In this document: in pieces, positions 44,226-53,565 of the stretch | Numbering within the stretch: position 1 is the stretch's first letter | How the letters are laid out: each line of letters begins with the position of its first letter | Assembly: GCF_002005445.1 (NCBI RefSeq) | Contig: NZ_CP014692.1 | Span: forward strand, 1,798,001-1,862,000 | Length of the DNA stretch: 64,000 nucleotides | Direction of reading: 5' to 3' | DNA from: Acetobacter aceti | Lineage (GTDB): Bacteria > Pseudomonadota > Alphaproteobacteria > Acetobacterales > Acetobacteraceae | Translations under genes and position numbers: made by a program | The notes under the pieces: model-generated | What the model was told of the DNA's origin: nothing | What the model saw: the letters and a program-made list of their open reading frames with translations, nothing else | Databases searched by the model: none

Positions 44226-45769
44226 TTTGCCTCACCAGCCTCCGGTTCGACGAAGCGCGGGAAAATCCCTTCCGGCTTCGGCAGCTCGCGGCCAGCGGGA
44301 AGCGGCATTTCCAGCGCGTCGAAGTCGCGCTCATCCGGCTCGACACCAAGCTGCGTCAGCATCTTGTCCATGCTCTCCGGAATGTAGGGCTGAAGAACCG
44401 TGGCGATGGAACGCAGGGCATCGGCCAGAACACGCAGAACGTCAGCCATCCGCTCGGGATCGGTCTTCTTCAGCGCCCACGGAGCCTGATGGTCGATATA
44501 GGCGTTGCAGGCGCGGATCAGTTTCCACGCTTCTTCCAGTGCGTCCGTCAAAGCCACGCGGGCGATCTGCGCCTTCATCACGTCGGGCAGCACGGCCGCC
44601 TGTCCCAGCAGATGGGCGTCCGCCTCGGTGTGTTTGCCCTGCGCGGGCAGGATGCCGCCGCAATTGCGGGCGATCAGGGACAGCGTGCGCTGACCAAGAT
44701 TGCCCAGGTCGTTGGCCAGTTCGACATTCAGGCGGTTGATGAGGGAGCGACGCGACAGGTCACTGTCACCGCCGAACGGCACTTCGCGCATCAGGAAAAA
44801 GCGGACCGGATCGACGCCGAATTCCTTCACCAGATCACGCGGGTCGATGACGTTGCCGAGTGACTTGCTCATCTTCTCGCCTTCGACCGTCCACCAGCCG
44901 TTGGAGAACACCATGTCCGGCAGGTCGATCCCGGCCGCCATCAGGAAAGCCGGCCAGTAGACCGTGTGGAAACGGGCGATATCCTTGCCGACGATATGCA
45001 GGTTCGCGGGCCAGAACTTCATGCGTGGCGCATCGACGTCGGGATAACCGAGCGCGGTCAGATAATTGGTCAGAGCATCGAACCACACATACATGACGTG
45101 ATCCGCATCGCCCGGAACCGGCACGCCCCACTTGAAGCTGGTGCGGCTGACGGACAGATCCCGCAGGCCCTGCTTTACAAAGCTGACGATCTCGTTACGG
45201 CGACCGACGGGGCCAATGAAATCCGGATGTTTCTCGTAGAGTTCGAGCAGGCGATCTTCATAGGCAGAGAGCCTGAAGAAATAGGACGGCTCGCGCATCC
45301 ATTCCACCGGCGCACCTGTCGGAGCGACCTTGGCGCCGTCCGGACGCGTGGTGATCTCGTCCTCGTTGTAGAACGCCTCGTCACGCAGGGCGTACCAGCC
45401 TTCATACGCGCCGAGATAGATGTCGCCGTTGGCCGCAACCTTTTCCCATACGGCCTGAGCGCCTGCGATATGGCGCGGCTCGGTGGTGCGGATGAAATCG
45501 TCATAGGAGACGTTCATCGCATCGGCCATGTTGCGGAAATCGGCGGAAATCCGGTCGGTGAACGCCTGCGGAGCCTCGCCCGCCGTCTGTGCCGCCTGCT
45601 CGACTTTCTGGCCGTGCTCATCGGTGCCGGTCAGGAAAAACACCTCATCCCCGCACAGGCGATGGAAACGGGCGACGATATCAGCGGCGATGGAGGTGTA
45701 GGCATGGCCGATATGGGGCGCGCCGTTCACATAATAGATCGGGGTCGTGACGTAAAAACGGCCGGTCAT
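44222..45769 (-). CDS. metG: Methionyl-tRNA synthetase
   Basis: 515 residues, the single-chain type without the C-terminal dimerisation/tRNA-binding extension. HIGH is at residues 19-22 (NGAPHIGHAYTS), FLTGTDEHGQKVEQ follows, and KMSKS is in GEKMSKSLGNV near residue 300. The Zn-knuckle cysteines of the longer type are absent. It loads methionine on both initiator and elongator tRNAs; one such elongator tRNA is found at 56841 in this window. Belongs to the tmk-holB-metG-tatD-MBL run. Confidence 0.96.
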   Translation of the reverse strand: MTGRFYVTTPIYYVNGAPHIGHAYTSIAADIVARFHRLCGDEVFFLTGTDEHGQKVEQAAQTAGEAPQAFTDRISADFRNMADAMNVSYDDFIRTTEPRHIAGAQAVWEKVAANGDIYLGAYEGWYALRDEAFYNEDEITTRPDGAKVAPTGAPVEWMREPSYFFRLSAYEDRLLELYEKHPDFIGPVGRRNEIVSFVKQGLRDLSVSRTSFKWGVPVPGDADHVMYVWFDALTNYLTALGYPDVDAPRMKFWPANLHIVGKDIARFHTVYWPAFLMAAGIDLPDMVFSNGWWTVEGEKMSKSLGNVIDPRDLVKEFGVDPVRFFLMREVPFGGDSDLSRRSLINRLNVELANDLGNLGQRTLSLIARNCGGILPAQGKHTEADAHLLGQAAVLPDVMKAQIARVALTDALEEAWKLIRACNAYIDHQAPWALKKTDPERMADVLRVLADALRSIATVLQPYIPESMDKMLTQLGVEPDERDFDALEMPLPAGRELPKPEGIFPRFVEPEAGEAK

Positions 45770-45949
45770 GTCCTGCTCTTCGTTAAAACTGCCAGCCTGA
45801 ACGGGCAGTAGGGTGGAGGCTCGCTCACCGTGATGAGACGCCGCGTGATCCTGACTGATGGTGCCCTATCCATATCGGATCGGCGTCCATGACGCGACCC
45901 CCGGCGGCGGCAAATCCGCCCTGCCGATTTTGGCGATCAGTTCCGTTGC

Positions 45950-46966
45950 TCAGCTCTGACGCGTCTGTCCTGCGACAGTCAGCGCCTCAATGATCGCCTC
46001 CTGCCTGTCGAGGTTGAAATTCTCGGTTTTGGACCGGATTTCCGCGACTTCGCGCCATGCGTCGGCCAGCCGGACACCGATGTGCAGCCCATCTTTCGAC
46101 TCAGCGCGCGCCTCCTCGGCAATGGCGCTGCCCAGCAGAGTGAAGAACAGTCCGAACCCGCCTTCTCCAGCCCGCGACAGAGTCTCCGCCGCATCCAGAA
46201 TACGCCCCGTGGACATCCCCTGAACGGCTTCATGGACCAGCGTGTCGATAGCCCCGCCCTTGTCCGCCAGAAGTGCAATCGCCCTTCCCGGCGAGCCTTC
46301 GGCCAGCGGCACGACGCGCTCGATCTCACCGGGCTCGGCGTCAGGCACAGTCGCCCTCAGCACGGCTCGGACATCGCCTTCCCGGAGCGGCGCGACTGGC
46401 AGCCTGCGCACGCGGCTGCGGATGGTCGGCAGCAACGCGCCGGGAGTGGCGCTGGTCAGGATCAGAATGGCGCGAACGGGTGGTTCTTCAAGAATCTTCA
46501 GCAGCGCATTGGCTGCATTCCGGTTCATCGCCTCGGCGGTATCGACAATCACCACCCGCCAGCCGCCTTCCGCCGCCGTGCGATGCATGAAGGCGTTGAT
46601 GGGCCTTATGTCATCGGCGACAATTTCACCGCGGAATTTTTGCTTTTTCTCGTCGAAAGCGCGCCCGACCGCCAGAAGATCGGGGTGCGAGCCCGCACTC
46701 ACAAGACGGCCGGCTGATGACTGCCCATCCTCTGCGCCGAGCAGTCGGCGCGCCATACGGAACGCCAGTGGAAGCTTGCCGATTCCCGCCGGTCCGGTCA
46801 GCAGCCAGGCGTGATGCAGTCGGCCGGACGCAAAAGCCTCGTCGAACGCGCTGAAAGCAGCGTCGTGACCCACAACATGCAGCGAGGCCGCACGGGCCGC
46901 ATCCATCGGCGATACAATCGCGTCAGGATCAATTTCAGCTGCGGATGTAGCGCGGCGGGCCGCCAT
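45950..46966 (-). CDS. holB: DNA polymerase III subunit delta'
   Basis: Clamp-loader subunit of 338 residues from the ATG at 46966 (a GTG one codon earlier is possible). The AAA+ ATPase-like N-terminus has LLTGPAGIGKLPLAFRMARRLL: the threonine or serine after the P-loop lysine is replaced by leucine, so nucleotide hydrolysis is unlikely, as is usual for delta'. VIVDTAEAMNRNAANALLKILEEPP and ILTSATPGALLPTIRSR are the Walker B and sensor regions. It follows tmk directly and precedes metG by 180 bases. Confidence 0.93.
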   Translation of the reverse strand: MAARRATSAAEIDPDAIVSPMDAARAASLHVVGHDAAFSAFDEAFASGRLHHAWLLTGPAGIGKLPLAFRMARRLLGAEDGQSSAGRLVSAGSHPDLLAVGRAFDEKKQKFRGEIVADDIRPINAFMHRTAAEGGWRVVIVDTAEAMNRNAANALLKILEEPPVRAILILTSATPGALLPTIRSRVRRLPVAPLREGDVRAVLRATVPDAEPGEIERVVPLAEGSPGRAIALLADKGGAIDTLVHEAVQGMSTGRILDAAETLSRAGEGGFGLFFTLLGSAIAEEARAESKDGLHIGVRLADAWREVAEIRSKTENFNLDRQEAIIEALTVAGQTRQS

Positions 46967-46969
46967 CAC

Positions 46970-47644
46970 TCAGCGCTTTTCGAGGAAGGTCTTGAGCAAA
47001 TTCACCACCCGGTCGGTGATGGCGGGCGCATCTTCGCTCTCGGATGAAATCCGGACAAAACGCTCGGGCTCGGCATCGGCAATCTCGCGGAATCCTGCCG
47101 CCAGACGGGCGTGAAAGGCACGATCCGCGCTTTCATACCGATCGAGCGGAGCATCCTGCCCGGACAGATCCGCCGCGCGTGCCGTAATACGACGATGGCC
47201 GGTATCCAGACCGACCTCGAACAGCACGGTCAGATCCGGCTTCAGATCAACAAGATTGATCAGGGAGCGGATCATCCCGATCAGGGCTGGGTCACCCTCT
47301 CCACGGCCGTAGCCCTGATACGCCATGGTGGAATCGAAAAAACGGTCACAGAGAACGATCTTCCCGGCTTCCATGGCGGGCCGGATGACCTGATCGACAT
47401 GATCACAGCGGGCCGCGAAGTGAGTCATGATCTCGGCGCGCGCTGAAAGATCGTGCTTTCCGAAGAGCAGCAGCTCCCGCAGGGCTTCCGCACCGGGGGA
47501 ACCACCGGGCTCGCGCGTCGCCACAACCTCATAGCCGAGCGCTTCGAGACGAGGCGCTACAGCCCGGAGCTGGGTCGATTTACCGGCGCCTTCTCCTCCT
47601 TCAAAGGTGATGAAGGCGCCGGGGCTTTTGCCTGCGACGCTCAC
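46970..47644 (-). CDS. tmk: Thymidylate kinase
   Basis: Phosphorylates dTMP to dTDP. The 224-residue protein starts at GTG 47644, one base after the carboxypeptidase stop. The P-loop is GGEGAGKST (16-24), DRFFDSTMAYQGYGRG carries the substrate-binding DR motif, and LTVLFEVGLDTGHRRI precedes the lid. It sits between dacA and holB, the usual alphaproteobacterial order. Confidence 0.95.
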   Translation of the reverse strand: MSVAGKSPGAFITFEGGEGAGKSTQLRAVAPRLEALGYEVVATREPGGSPGAEALRELLLFGKHDLSARAEIMTHFAARCDHVDQVIRPAMEAGKIVLCDRFFDSTMAYQGYGRGEGDPALIGMIRSLINLVDLKPDLTVLFEVGLDTGHRRITARAADLSGQDAPLDRYESADRAFHARLAAGFREIADAEPERFVRISSESEDAPAITDRVVNLLKTFLEKR

Positions 47645-47645
47645 C

Positions 47646-48971
47646 TTATGAGTGACGCTTCATGCCAAGACGCGCGGCGATCCGGCCACCGAAGCCCAGT
47701 TTGGACACGCTTGAGCCTGCTTCCACCGGAACAGTGATGACCGTTGGCTGCGGAGCGGTCGCTGCAGGAGCAGCGACCCCCACTACAGCCGCCGGAGGCA
47801 CCAGAGCCGTCTGACTGCCAGGAAGTGTGATGGTGAGCTGGCCGAGTGACTGACCCGCTGTCACCGGTGCGGCGACAGGTGAGAGATAATCCACGGAAAT
47901 ATGTACGCGGGACTGCCAGCCGTGCGGCAGCAGGAATGTCACGTCACGGGACGCCACGACAGGCACGGTCGCGTCCTGCCCCATCCAGACCGGAGCCTGC
48001 TCAAGCACCTGCCCTTTACGCGCAATGACGGCCAGCTCGAAATTGGCGAAAGCCCAGCCGAGCAGACGCTCGCCTTCGTGCGCGCGGATGTTGGTGCTCG
48101 CCATGCCGTTGATCGCCATGACCACACGGCGACCATCCCGCTTGGAAGACGCGCAGAGGCCGAAACCGCCCGCATCCGTGTGACCGGTTTTCAGTCCGTC
48201 CGCGAGCCCCTTGTCGACCAGAACATTACGGTTGCCCTGATTGATCTTGTTGAAGGCGAACGAAGTCTCGGAGAAGAAATGATAATATTGCGGGAAGTCG
48301 CGGATGAGATGCGTCGCGATGGTGCAGACATCACGCGCCGACATGTAGTGGCCTTCAGCGGGCCAGCCGGTCGTGTTCATGAAGTGGGAATTGCTCATTC
48401 CCAGCTTCGCGGCCGTGTCATTCATCACGGCGACAAACTGTTCTTCCGAGCCGGAAATGCCTTCAGCCAGAACGATGCAGGCGTCGTTGCCGGACTGGAT
48501 CAGCATACCCTGGATCAGATCCTGCACCAGAATGCTCTCGCCCAGCGGCACGAACATCTTCGAGCCCTGCATGCGCCAGGCTTTCTCGCTGACGGGCAGC
48601 ATCTGGTCGAGCTTGATACGCCCCGCATTCAGCATGCCGAACACGACATAGGCGGTCATCATCTTGGTAAGAGATGACGGCGCCATATGATCGTCAGCCG
48701 CTTTCTCCAGCAGAACCTGTCCGCTGTCGAAGTCGGTGATGCAGGCCCAGCGCGCGACCGTATCGACCGGGCCGATCGGCGTCATCGCGGGCGTCGCATC
48801 AGCAGCGACCGCCGGGGCTTCGGCAGGTGAGGCAGCTTTCCCGCCATGCCTGGAAGCATGATGAGGTTTTGCCGCGAGCGCCGTGCCTGACAGGCCGACA
48901 CCATTGAAAAGGCCCGCGCCACCGGTGATGGCGGCCGCGCCGCTGGCAAGAAGTATCCGACGGGTCTGCAC
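47646..48971 (-). CDS. D-alanyl-D-alanine carboxypeptidase (PBP5/6-like)
   Basis: Periplasmic enzyme that trims the terminal D-Ala of peptidoglycan stems. From GTG 48971 (AGGA eight bases upstream) it is 441 residues; the frame is also open from a TTG at 48995. The N-terminus VQTRRILLASGAAAITGG looks like a twin-arginine-type signal. The three active-site motifs are SLTK (about 100-103), SGND (LIQSGNDACIVLAEG) and KTGHTD. A C-terminal PBP5-type beta domain and a tail ending in RIAARLGMKRHS, suitable as an amphipathic anchor, complete it. It lies with rlpA and mltB, all acting on the wall. Confidence 0.92.
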   Translation of the reverse strand: MQTRRILLASGAAAITGGAGLFNGVGLSGTALAAKPHHASRHGGKAASPAEAPAVAADATPAMTPIGPVDTVARWACITDFDSGQVLLEKAADDHMAPSSLTKMMTAYVVFGMLNAGRIKLDQMLPVSEKAWRMQGSKMFVPLGESILVQDLIQGMLIQSGNDACIVLAEGISGSEEQFVAVMNDTAAKLGMSNSHFMNTTGWPAEGHYMSARDVCTIATHLIRDFPQYYHFFSETSFAFNKINQGNRNVLVDKGLADGLKTGHTDAGGFGLCASSKRDGRRVVMAINGMASTNIRAHEGERLLGWAFANFELAVIARKGQVLEQAPVWMGQDATVPVVASRDVTFLLPHGWQSRVHISVDYLSPVAAPVTAGQSLGQLTITLPGSQTALVPPAAVVGVAAPAATAPQPTVITVPVEAGSSVSKLGFGGRIAARLGMKRHS

Positions 48972-48981
48972 GTTCCCAATC

Positions 48982-49878
48982 CTATTCGACGACAATGTGG
49001 GCCCCCGTTAACCCGAGGGCCAGGGCATGGTCCAGTGCTGCATCCGCATCAGCAACACCGGAAAATGGTCCGACGCGAACGACCCAGCCGGGACCATTGT
49101 TGTCAGAGGCGTAATTCACCGTTCCACCGGCGCGTGCCGCTTCTATCGACGCATAGGACCGCTGTGTAAATCGACCGACTTCAATCCAGAGGCTTCCTGC
49201 GGTCGCCCACCCCTGCGTGTAGACCACGGGAAGGGCCGGAAGAGTAACAGGCTGCTTCTGTTGTGAGCCGATCTCGGACCGGCCAACCGAAGCCGTTTTC
49301 GGCATGGCGGGTGTGTCAAGCGATTCGGTCTGGACCGTTCCGACTGGCGCTGCCTGCATCTCCAGCAAAGGGCCGCCCGGCAACGTTTCAGCGAAGAGTC
49401 GGCTGGGCAACTCATCCTCGATCACCTCAACCCGCGCCGGATCACGACCCATGCCGAGCGCAAGCGCTGCCTGTGGCGTAAGCGAAATCAGCCGGCCGCG
49501 CTGCTTCGGACCTCTGTCATTCAGACGCACTTCAATCTGTCGGCCATTATCCAGATTGCGGACAGTCACCTGCACAGGCAACTGAAGGGTCGGATGCGAC
49601 CCTGTCATGGCTTTGGAATCGTAGACCTCGCCGTCCGCCGTGATATGCGGCGAGATGTCTGCATCCACCACAGCCAGACCGGTCTCCCGCCAGGCAAATT
49701 CCTGCCGTGGATAAAGCCAGACACCATCCTGATTATAGGCGGCGCCGACTTCATAATGAATATGGGAAGGCGGCAGGGGTGGAGCCGGTTTATGACATCC
49801 TGCGAGAAGGATTGTCACACCCGGAATCAGCCACCACGCTCCGGTCTGCCTTCTCATGCAGCCAGACCTGAGACTCAT
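48982..49878 (-). CDS. rlpA: RlpA-like septal ring lytic transglycosylase with SPOR domain
   Basis: 298-residue lipoprotein: lipobox LLAGC (C28). The double-psi beta-barrel domain covers about 40-150 (YEVGAAYNQDGVWLYPRQEF; VRNLDNGRQIEVRLNDRGP, where the catalytic Asp of RlpA falls). The C-terminal SPOR domain (about 215-298, WIEVGRFTQRSYASIEAARA) binds denuded glycan at the septum. In Pseudomonas RlpA cleaves glycan strands lacking stem peptides. Its start overlaps the mltB stop (ATGA). Confidence 0.9.
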   Translation of the reverse strand: MSLRSGCMRRQTGAWWLIPGVTILLAGCHKPAPPLPPSHIHYEVGAAYNQDGVWLYPRQEFAWRETGLAVVDADISPHITADGEVYDSKAMTGSHPTLQLPVQVTVRNLDNGRQIEVRLNDRGPKQRGRLISLTPQAALALGMGRDPARVEVIEDELPSRLFAETLPGGPLLEMQAAPVGTVQTESLDTPAMPKTASVGRSEIGSQQKQPVTLPALPVVYTQGWATAGSLWIEVGRFTQRSYASIEAARAGGTVNYASDNNGPGWVVRVGPFSGVADADAALDHALALGLTGAHIVVE

Positions 49879-50873
49879 GTTGCAAGATTACCCATCAGTC
49901 CGACGCCCAGCGCATAATAATCCGAGGGGTTGTAGCGGCGGATCACGTTGAAATTGTGATACACCATGAAGGCTTCACCACCGACTCCATCGGGGCGGAC
50001 AATGGCTCCCTCCACCTCCGGTCGCCCGAAAGCCGTTCCATCCTTGCGGCGCACGCCCACCGCCATCCATGCCTGAAGCGTCCGCGGGTGCTCGCGGCCC
50101 ACAGCGGACTGCGCGAGAGAATCCGGAACACTGATTTCCTGTCCCCATGGTTCGCCTGTCTTCCAGCCGGATTTGGCCAGATAGTTCCCGATGGACATCA
50201 TCACATCGGGAATATTTTTCCAGATATCGGCATGCGGTGAGCCGTCAAAAGCCCGGGCATATCTCAGATAGGCGCTCGGCATGAACTGCGGCTGCCCCAT
50301 CGCGCCTGCGTAACTCCCCGTCATGGACGCGGGAGCAATGCGGCCCTCGCCAAGAATCTGCAGCGCTTTCAGAAGTTCGGAGCGGAAAAAAGCGGCCCGG
50401 CGGCCGTCGAACGCCAGTGTCGCAAGCGCGTCAATCACGTTGAAACCACCTGTGATCCGGCCATAATAGGACTCAAGCCCCCAAATTCCCATGACGGGCT
50501 GGCGGTCCACACCGGTTGCGGCTTCGACTCTCACGAGCGAACCATGCTGCTTTGCGTAAGCCGCACGACCTGCGTCGATCTTGGCCTGTGTCAGCACCTT
50601 TGCCCGATACTGTGCCCAGGTCAGCGTGAATTCCGGCTGATGACGATCAAGCTGCAAAACCCGCGCATTCGGCTGGTGGGTCTGGGCAAGGGCTTCACTG
50701 ACCAACTCGTCCGGCAACCCCATCCCGATCGCCTGGCTGCGAACGCCTGCGAGAAACTGCGCGTAAGATCCCGTCGCTGCGTGAAGAAGTCCGGGACGCA
50801 GGGAAACGGCAGAACCGAGCCCACCGAGAAGCAGACCTCGCACTGCGGAACGACGGTTGATCATGCAAGTCAT
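49875..50873 (-). CDS. Lytic murein transglycosylase, MltB family
   Basis: 332-333 residues. ATG 50873 is chosen because GGAG lies upstream; the frame extends to 50945. The N-terminus MTCMINRRSAVRGLLLGGLG carries a twin-arginine-like pair, so export may be by Tat. The catalytic glutamate is in GIWGLESYYG (about E134). SYAGAMGQPQFMPSAYLRYA and the C-terminal VYHNFNVIRRYNPSDYYA are hallmark MltB/Slt70-like sequences. The next gene in the operon is rlpA, another transglycosylase. Confidence 0.9.
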   Translation of the reverse strand: MTCMINRRSAVRGLLLGGLGSAVSLRPGLLHAATGSYAQFLAGVRSQAIGMGLPDELVSEALAQTHQPNARVLQLDRHQPEFTLTWAQYRAKVLTQAKIDAGRAAYAKQHGSLVRVEAATGVDRQPVMGIWGLESYYGRITGGFNVIDALATLAFDGRRAAFFRSELLKALQILGEGRIAPASMTGSYAGAMGQPQFMPSAYLRYARAFDGSPHADIWKNIPDVMMSIGNYLAKSGWKTGEPWGQEISVPDSLAQSAVGREHPRTLQAWMAVGVRRKDGTAFGRPEVEGAIVRPDGVGGEAFMVYHNFNVIRRYNPSDYYALGVGLMGNLAT

Positions 50874-50993
50874 ACCGGCACATTCTCCAAAATGCTGCGC
50901 TGCCTGTCGGCACACAGGGAGAACATTCCCTCCGTGCTCATTCACGCTTTCCTTTACTGCGATCGCAGAGGCTTCTCCAGAGGGTTGATGAGC

Positions 50994-51500
50994 CTATTTT
51001 ACAGAAGGAGCATCGGGCTTCAGGAGACGACGTTCGGCAATGCCAAAGAAGATGAAATGTTCGAACGGATTTGTATCGGGACCGACATCCGGATTGGCAG
51101 CCAGATAGGCGTGTGAATCGAAGTGGGGGTTGGGATTTCTCCCCTCCCGCCAGCCTGTCTCGATATAATGGCGACTGGGATCGATATTGGCCTGACGCAC
51201 ATCCGGATGCTGCTTCAGATACCACTCACGATCAAAAAAACGCACGGCGACGGGCAGTGCTTTCGCTTCTGCTTCGGTCATCCGGGCGACTGGACCGACC
51301 GTTTTTCGTGATGATGGAGCTGTGGATGAGCCGGAGTGTGTGGCCGATTTCATCATGGGACGGCGACGCACCGCCAGAGCGGCCGGTGCTGGCCGATTTC
51401 CAAGAACGCTCCTGAGGGCGGCCAGTCGCGCCGCGCCCGTTGCAGGCAAGTTCGGAATTTCGCGGGCAAGTTCGGCCAGGGAAAATAGTTTTTCTGACAT
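50994..51500 (-). CDS. Small protein carrying the FFD/HY..GxxEGR module of polysaccharide glycosyltransferases
   Basis: 168 residues from ATG 51500, which follows GGGAAGG; the frame is open to 51581 without good start signals. The N-terminal 80 residues are Ala/Arg/Ser-rich and likely flexible. Residues 87-161 form the module: RFFDREWYLKQHPDV, HYIETGWREGRNPNP, HFDSHAYLAANPDV, and a last HFIFFGIAERR. The same pattern stands at residues 407-485 of the large fusion glycosyltransferase in this window. Here no glycosyltransferase domain is attached and no signal peptide is seen. Its job is unknown; a glycan- or protein-docking role is a guess. Confidence 0.7.
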   Translation of the reverse strand: MSEKLFSLAELAREIPNLPATGAARLAALRSVLGNRPAPAALAVRRRPMMKSATHSGSSTAPSSRKTVGPVARMTEAEAKALPVAVRFFDREWYLKQHPDVRQANIDPSRHYIETGWREGRNPNPHFDSHAYLAANPDVGPDTNPFEHFIFFGIAERRLLKPDAPSVK

Positions 51501-51661
51501 GCGCGAACCTTCCCGCTCTATTAATTGGACAGGGCACCCTAACCGCAAATACTCGGAAGTTAAGTCTTTTTTAACAAACAAGCTCCCTCGGAAGTCAATT
51601 GTCTATCCGCTGTGCGTTTTTGGAAACTGGAGTTCAGCCCCGGCTCGTGCAAAGAAGCGCC

Positions 51662-52267
51662 ATGCCTTTCAACCTGTCCAATATTCTGACCACCGGCCTG
51701 ACAACAGCGGCGCACACCCCGTTATGGCAGGCTGTGACGATCATTATCGGGACGTTCATTCTTGAGGATGGCGCGACTATTCTGACGGCCATCGCCGTCG
51801 GAGATGGGGCCGTGGCCCTCCAGCTCGCCCTGCCCGCTCTCTATGTCGGAATCGTTGCAGGAGATGCCGGATTATACGGGCTTGGACGGCTGGCAGCCCT
51901 CTGGCCACCAGCCCGGCGCTGGGCACCGTCCCAGGCCGGAAAAGAGAACAGCCCAGGGGCAAAATGGTGGCGTGGCGCCGCTCTCTTCCGGGTCATTTTT
52001 GTGTCCCGTTTCATTCCCGGCTCCCGCCTCCCGATCTACACTGCCAGTGGTTTTTTCAATGCCGGTTTCAGGGTTTTCATCCTCGCGACTGCTCTGGCGA
52101 CGCTTTTGTGGACAACCGCGTTATTTGCACTGTCGCTGAAAATGGGTCAGATCCTGCTGGATGAGCTTGGTGTCTGGCGCTGGCTTGGTGTGGCAGGATT
52201 CATCGTGGCGATTGTTCTGGTGGGACGTCACATCGCCCGCATGCAATCGCCATCTGCACGGGGTTAA
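51662..52267 (+). CDS. DedA-family (VTT domain) membrane protein
   Basis: 201 residues from ATG 51662, chosen over a TTG at 51599 because of AAGAAG upstream. Family landmarks are FILEDGATILTAIAVG, YVGIVAGDAGLYGLGRL and RVIFVSRFIPGSRLPIYTASGF (the conserved R-x-x-P-G segment). About five or six helices. DedA proteins act as lipid carriers or flippases; members recycle undecaprenyl phosphate or flip phosphatidylethanolamine. It is followed at seven bases by an ATP-grasp gene, so the two form one transcription unit. Confidence 0.88.
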   Translation: MPFNLSNILTTGLTTAAHTPLWQAVTIIIGTFILEDGATILTAIAVGDGAVALQLALPALYVGIVAGDAGLYGLGRLAALWPPARRWAPSQAGKENSPGAKWWRGAALFRVIFVSRFIPGSRLPIYTASGFFNAGFRVFILATALATLLWTTALFALSLKMGQILLDELGVWRWLGVAGFIVAIVLVGRHIARMQSPSARG

Positions 52268-52274
52268 GGCGATA

Positions 52275-53549
52275 ATGGATCATTTGGATGGAACGGGTCT
52301 TGCCGACCTTGACGCGGAGGACACTGTGACATCAGTCCTCGTGACGGAGCCCTCTTCACGCAGTACGCGTCCCCACAGCCATATCTCCGGCGGTTCAGGG
52401 GCGCACAACAAAACATTACGGCCCGCCATCCTGCACCACGAAGGCAAGAAAAGGTCTTTCATCAGCAGTCTTCTGGCCCATCTGCGTGGCCGGAATGTGG
52501 AGAACGCAGAGCCCGTCAGTTTTTTTGAGTTCTGGCCGGGCTGGCTCTTCTACACGCCGATTGTCGCCTACTGGCTCGCGCTGGGCGTACGCTACCGCGA
52601 TATGGGCCTGCCAACGGCGGCAAACCCCCTGATTGCAACCGGCGGTCTCTGCGGCGAGAGCAAGAGTTCGATCCTTGATATGGCCGGCCCGTTCGCAAAA
52701 GGCTTCATTGCGCCCTATGTGATTCTGGACACGGATCGCGACGATCTGAACCGCGCCGAAGCGGCGATGAAAGCTGCGGACATCACCTGCCCTGTCGTCG
52801 TCAAGCCCGACGTGGGCTGCAACGGAACAGGCGTGAAGCTCGCCCGCACACGGGCTGATCTGGAACAGATTCTTCAGGAATATCCCCGGGGAGTCCGTCT
52901 CATGCTCCAACGGCTGATCCGTTGGGAACATGAAGCCGGTCTTTTCTATATCCGTCACGCCGGAGAAAAGCAGGGACGCATCACCTCCGTCACCTATAAG
53001 GATGTGCCCGTTCTGCTGGGTGACGGGGAATCGACTGTTGCCGAGCTGCTCGACCGTGATCCCCGGACAAAACTGCTGCCGCATATCTACCGGCCTCGTC
53101 TGGCAGACCGTCTGGACGACGTGCCTGCTCCTGGCGAAGGTCTTCCGCTGGTCTTTACCGGAAATCACTGCAAAGGCTCGGTTTTCCGCAACGGTGCGGC
53201 TGACATTACACCTGAACTGACCGCGGTTCTGGACCGTATCATGCAGGACATTCCGGAATTCCATTTTGGCCGCGTGGACGTGAAGTTCAGGTCTCCAGAC
53301 GCTCTTCGGCGCGGTGAGGATTTCGAAATCATCGAGATCAATGGCGTGGGATCGGAAGCGACACACATCTGGGATGCCCGCACCAGTCTACGGGAAGCCT
53401 ATGCGGCGCAATTCCATCACTATGGCGAGGCGTTCCGCATCGGCGCCGAAAACCGCAAGCGTGGCTGGAAATCCACTCCCCTGCCTGCAGGGTTTCGCCT
53501 CTGGTTCGAACAGCGCCGGCTACTGCGTTCCTATCCGCTGAACGACTGA
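52275..53549 (+). CDS. ATP-grasp ligase, D-Ala-D-Ala ligase-like, unknown substrate
   Basis: 424 residues from ATG 52275, with TTAAGG six bases before it. The N-terminal region is unusual: FFEFWPGWLFYTPIVAYWLA is a hydrophobic segment that could touch or cross the membrane. It is followed by NPLIATGGLCGESKSSILD. The ATP-grasp core has CPVVVKPDVGCNGTGVKLA, VTYKDVPVLLGDGEST and FGRVDVKFRSPD, then EDFEIIEINGVGSEATHIW with the metal-binding Glu/Asn. The ATP-grasp ligand residues look intact, so it is probably active in joining a carboxylate to an amine. It is distinct from normal Ddl in the N-terminus. Pairing with DedA suggests work on a lipid or wall precursor. Confidence 0.75.
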   Translation: MDHLDGTGLADLDAEDTVTSVLVTEPSSRSTRPHSHISGGSGAHNKTLRPAILHHEGKKRSFISSLLAHLRGRNVENAEPVSFFEFWPGWLFYTPIVAYWLALGVRYRDMGLPTAANPLIATGGLCGESKSSILDMAGPFAKGFIAPYVILDTDRDDLNRAEAAMKAADITCPVVVKPDVGCNGTGVKLARTRADLEQILQEYPRGVRLMLQRLIRWEHEAGLFYIRHAGEKQGRITSVTYKDVPVLLGDGESTVAELLDRDPRTKLLPHIYRPRLADRLDDVPAPGEGLPLVFTGNHCKGSVFRNGAADITPELTAVLDRIMQDIPEFHFGRVDVKFRSPDALRRGEDFEIIEINGVGSEATHIWDARTSLREAYAAQFHHYGEAFRIGAENRKRGWKSTPLPAGFRLWFEQRRLLRSYPLND

Positions 53550-53565
53550 CAAGGGAGAGTAGCCC

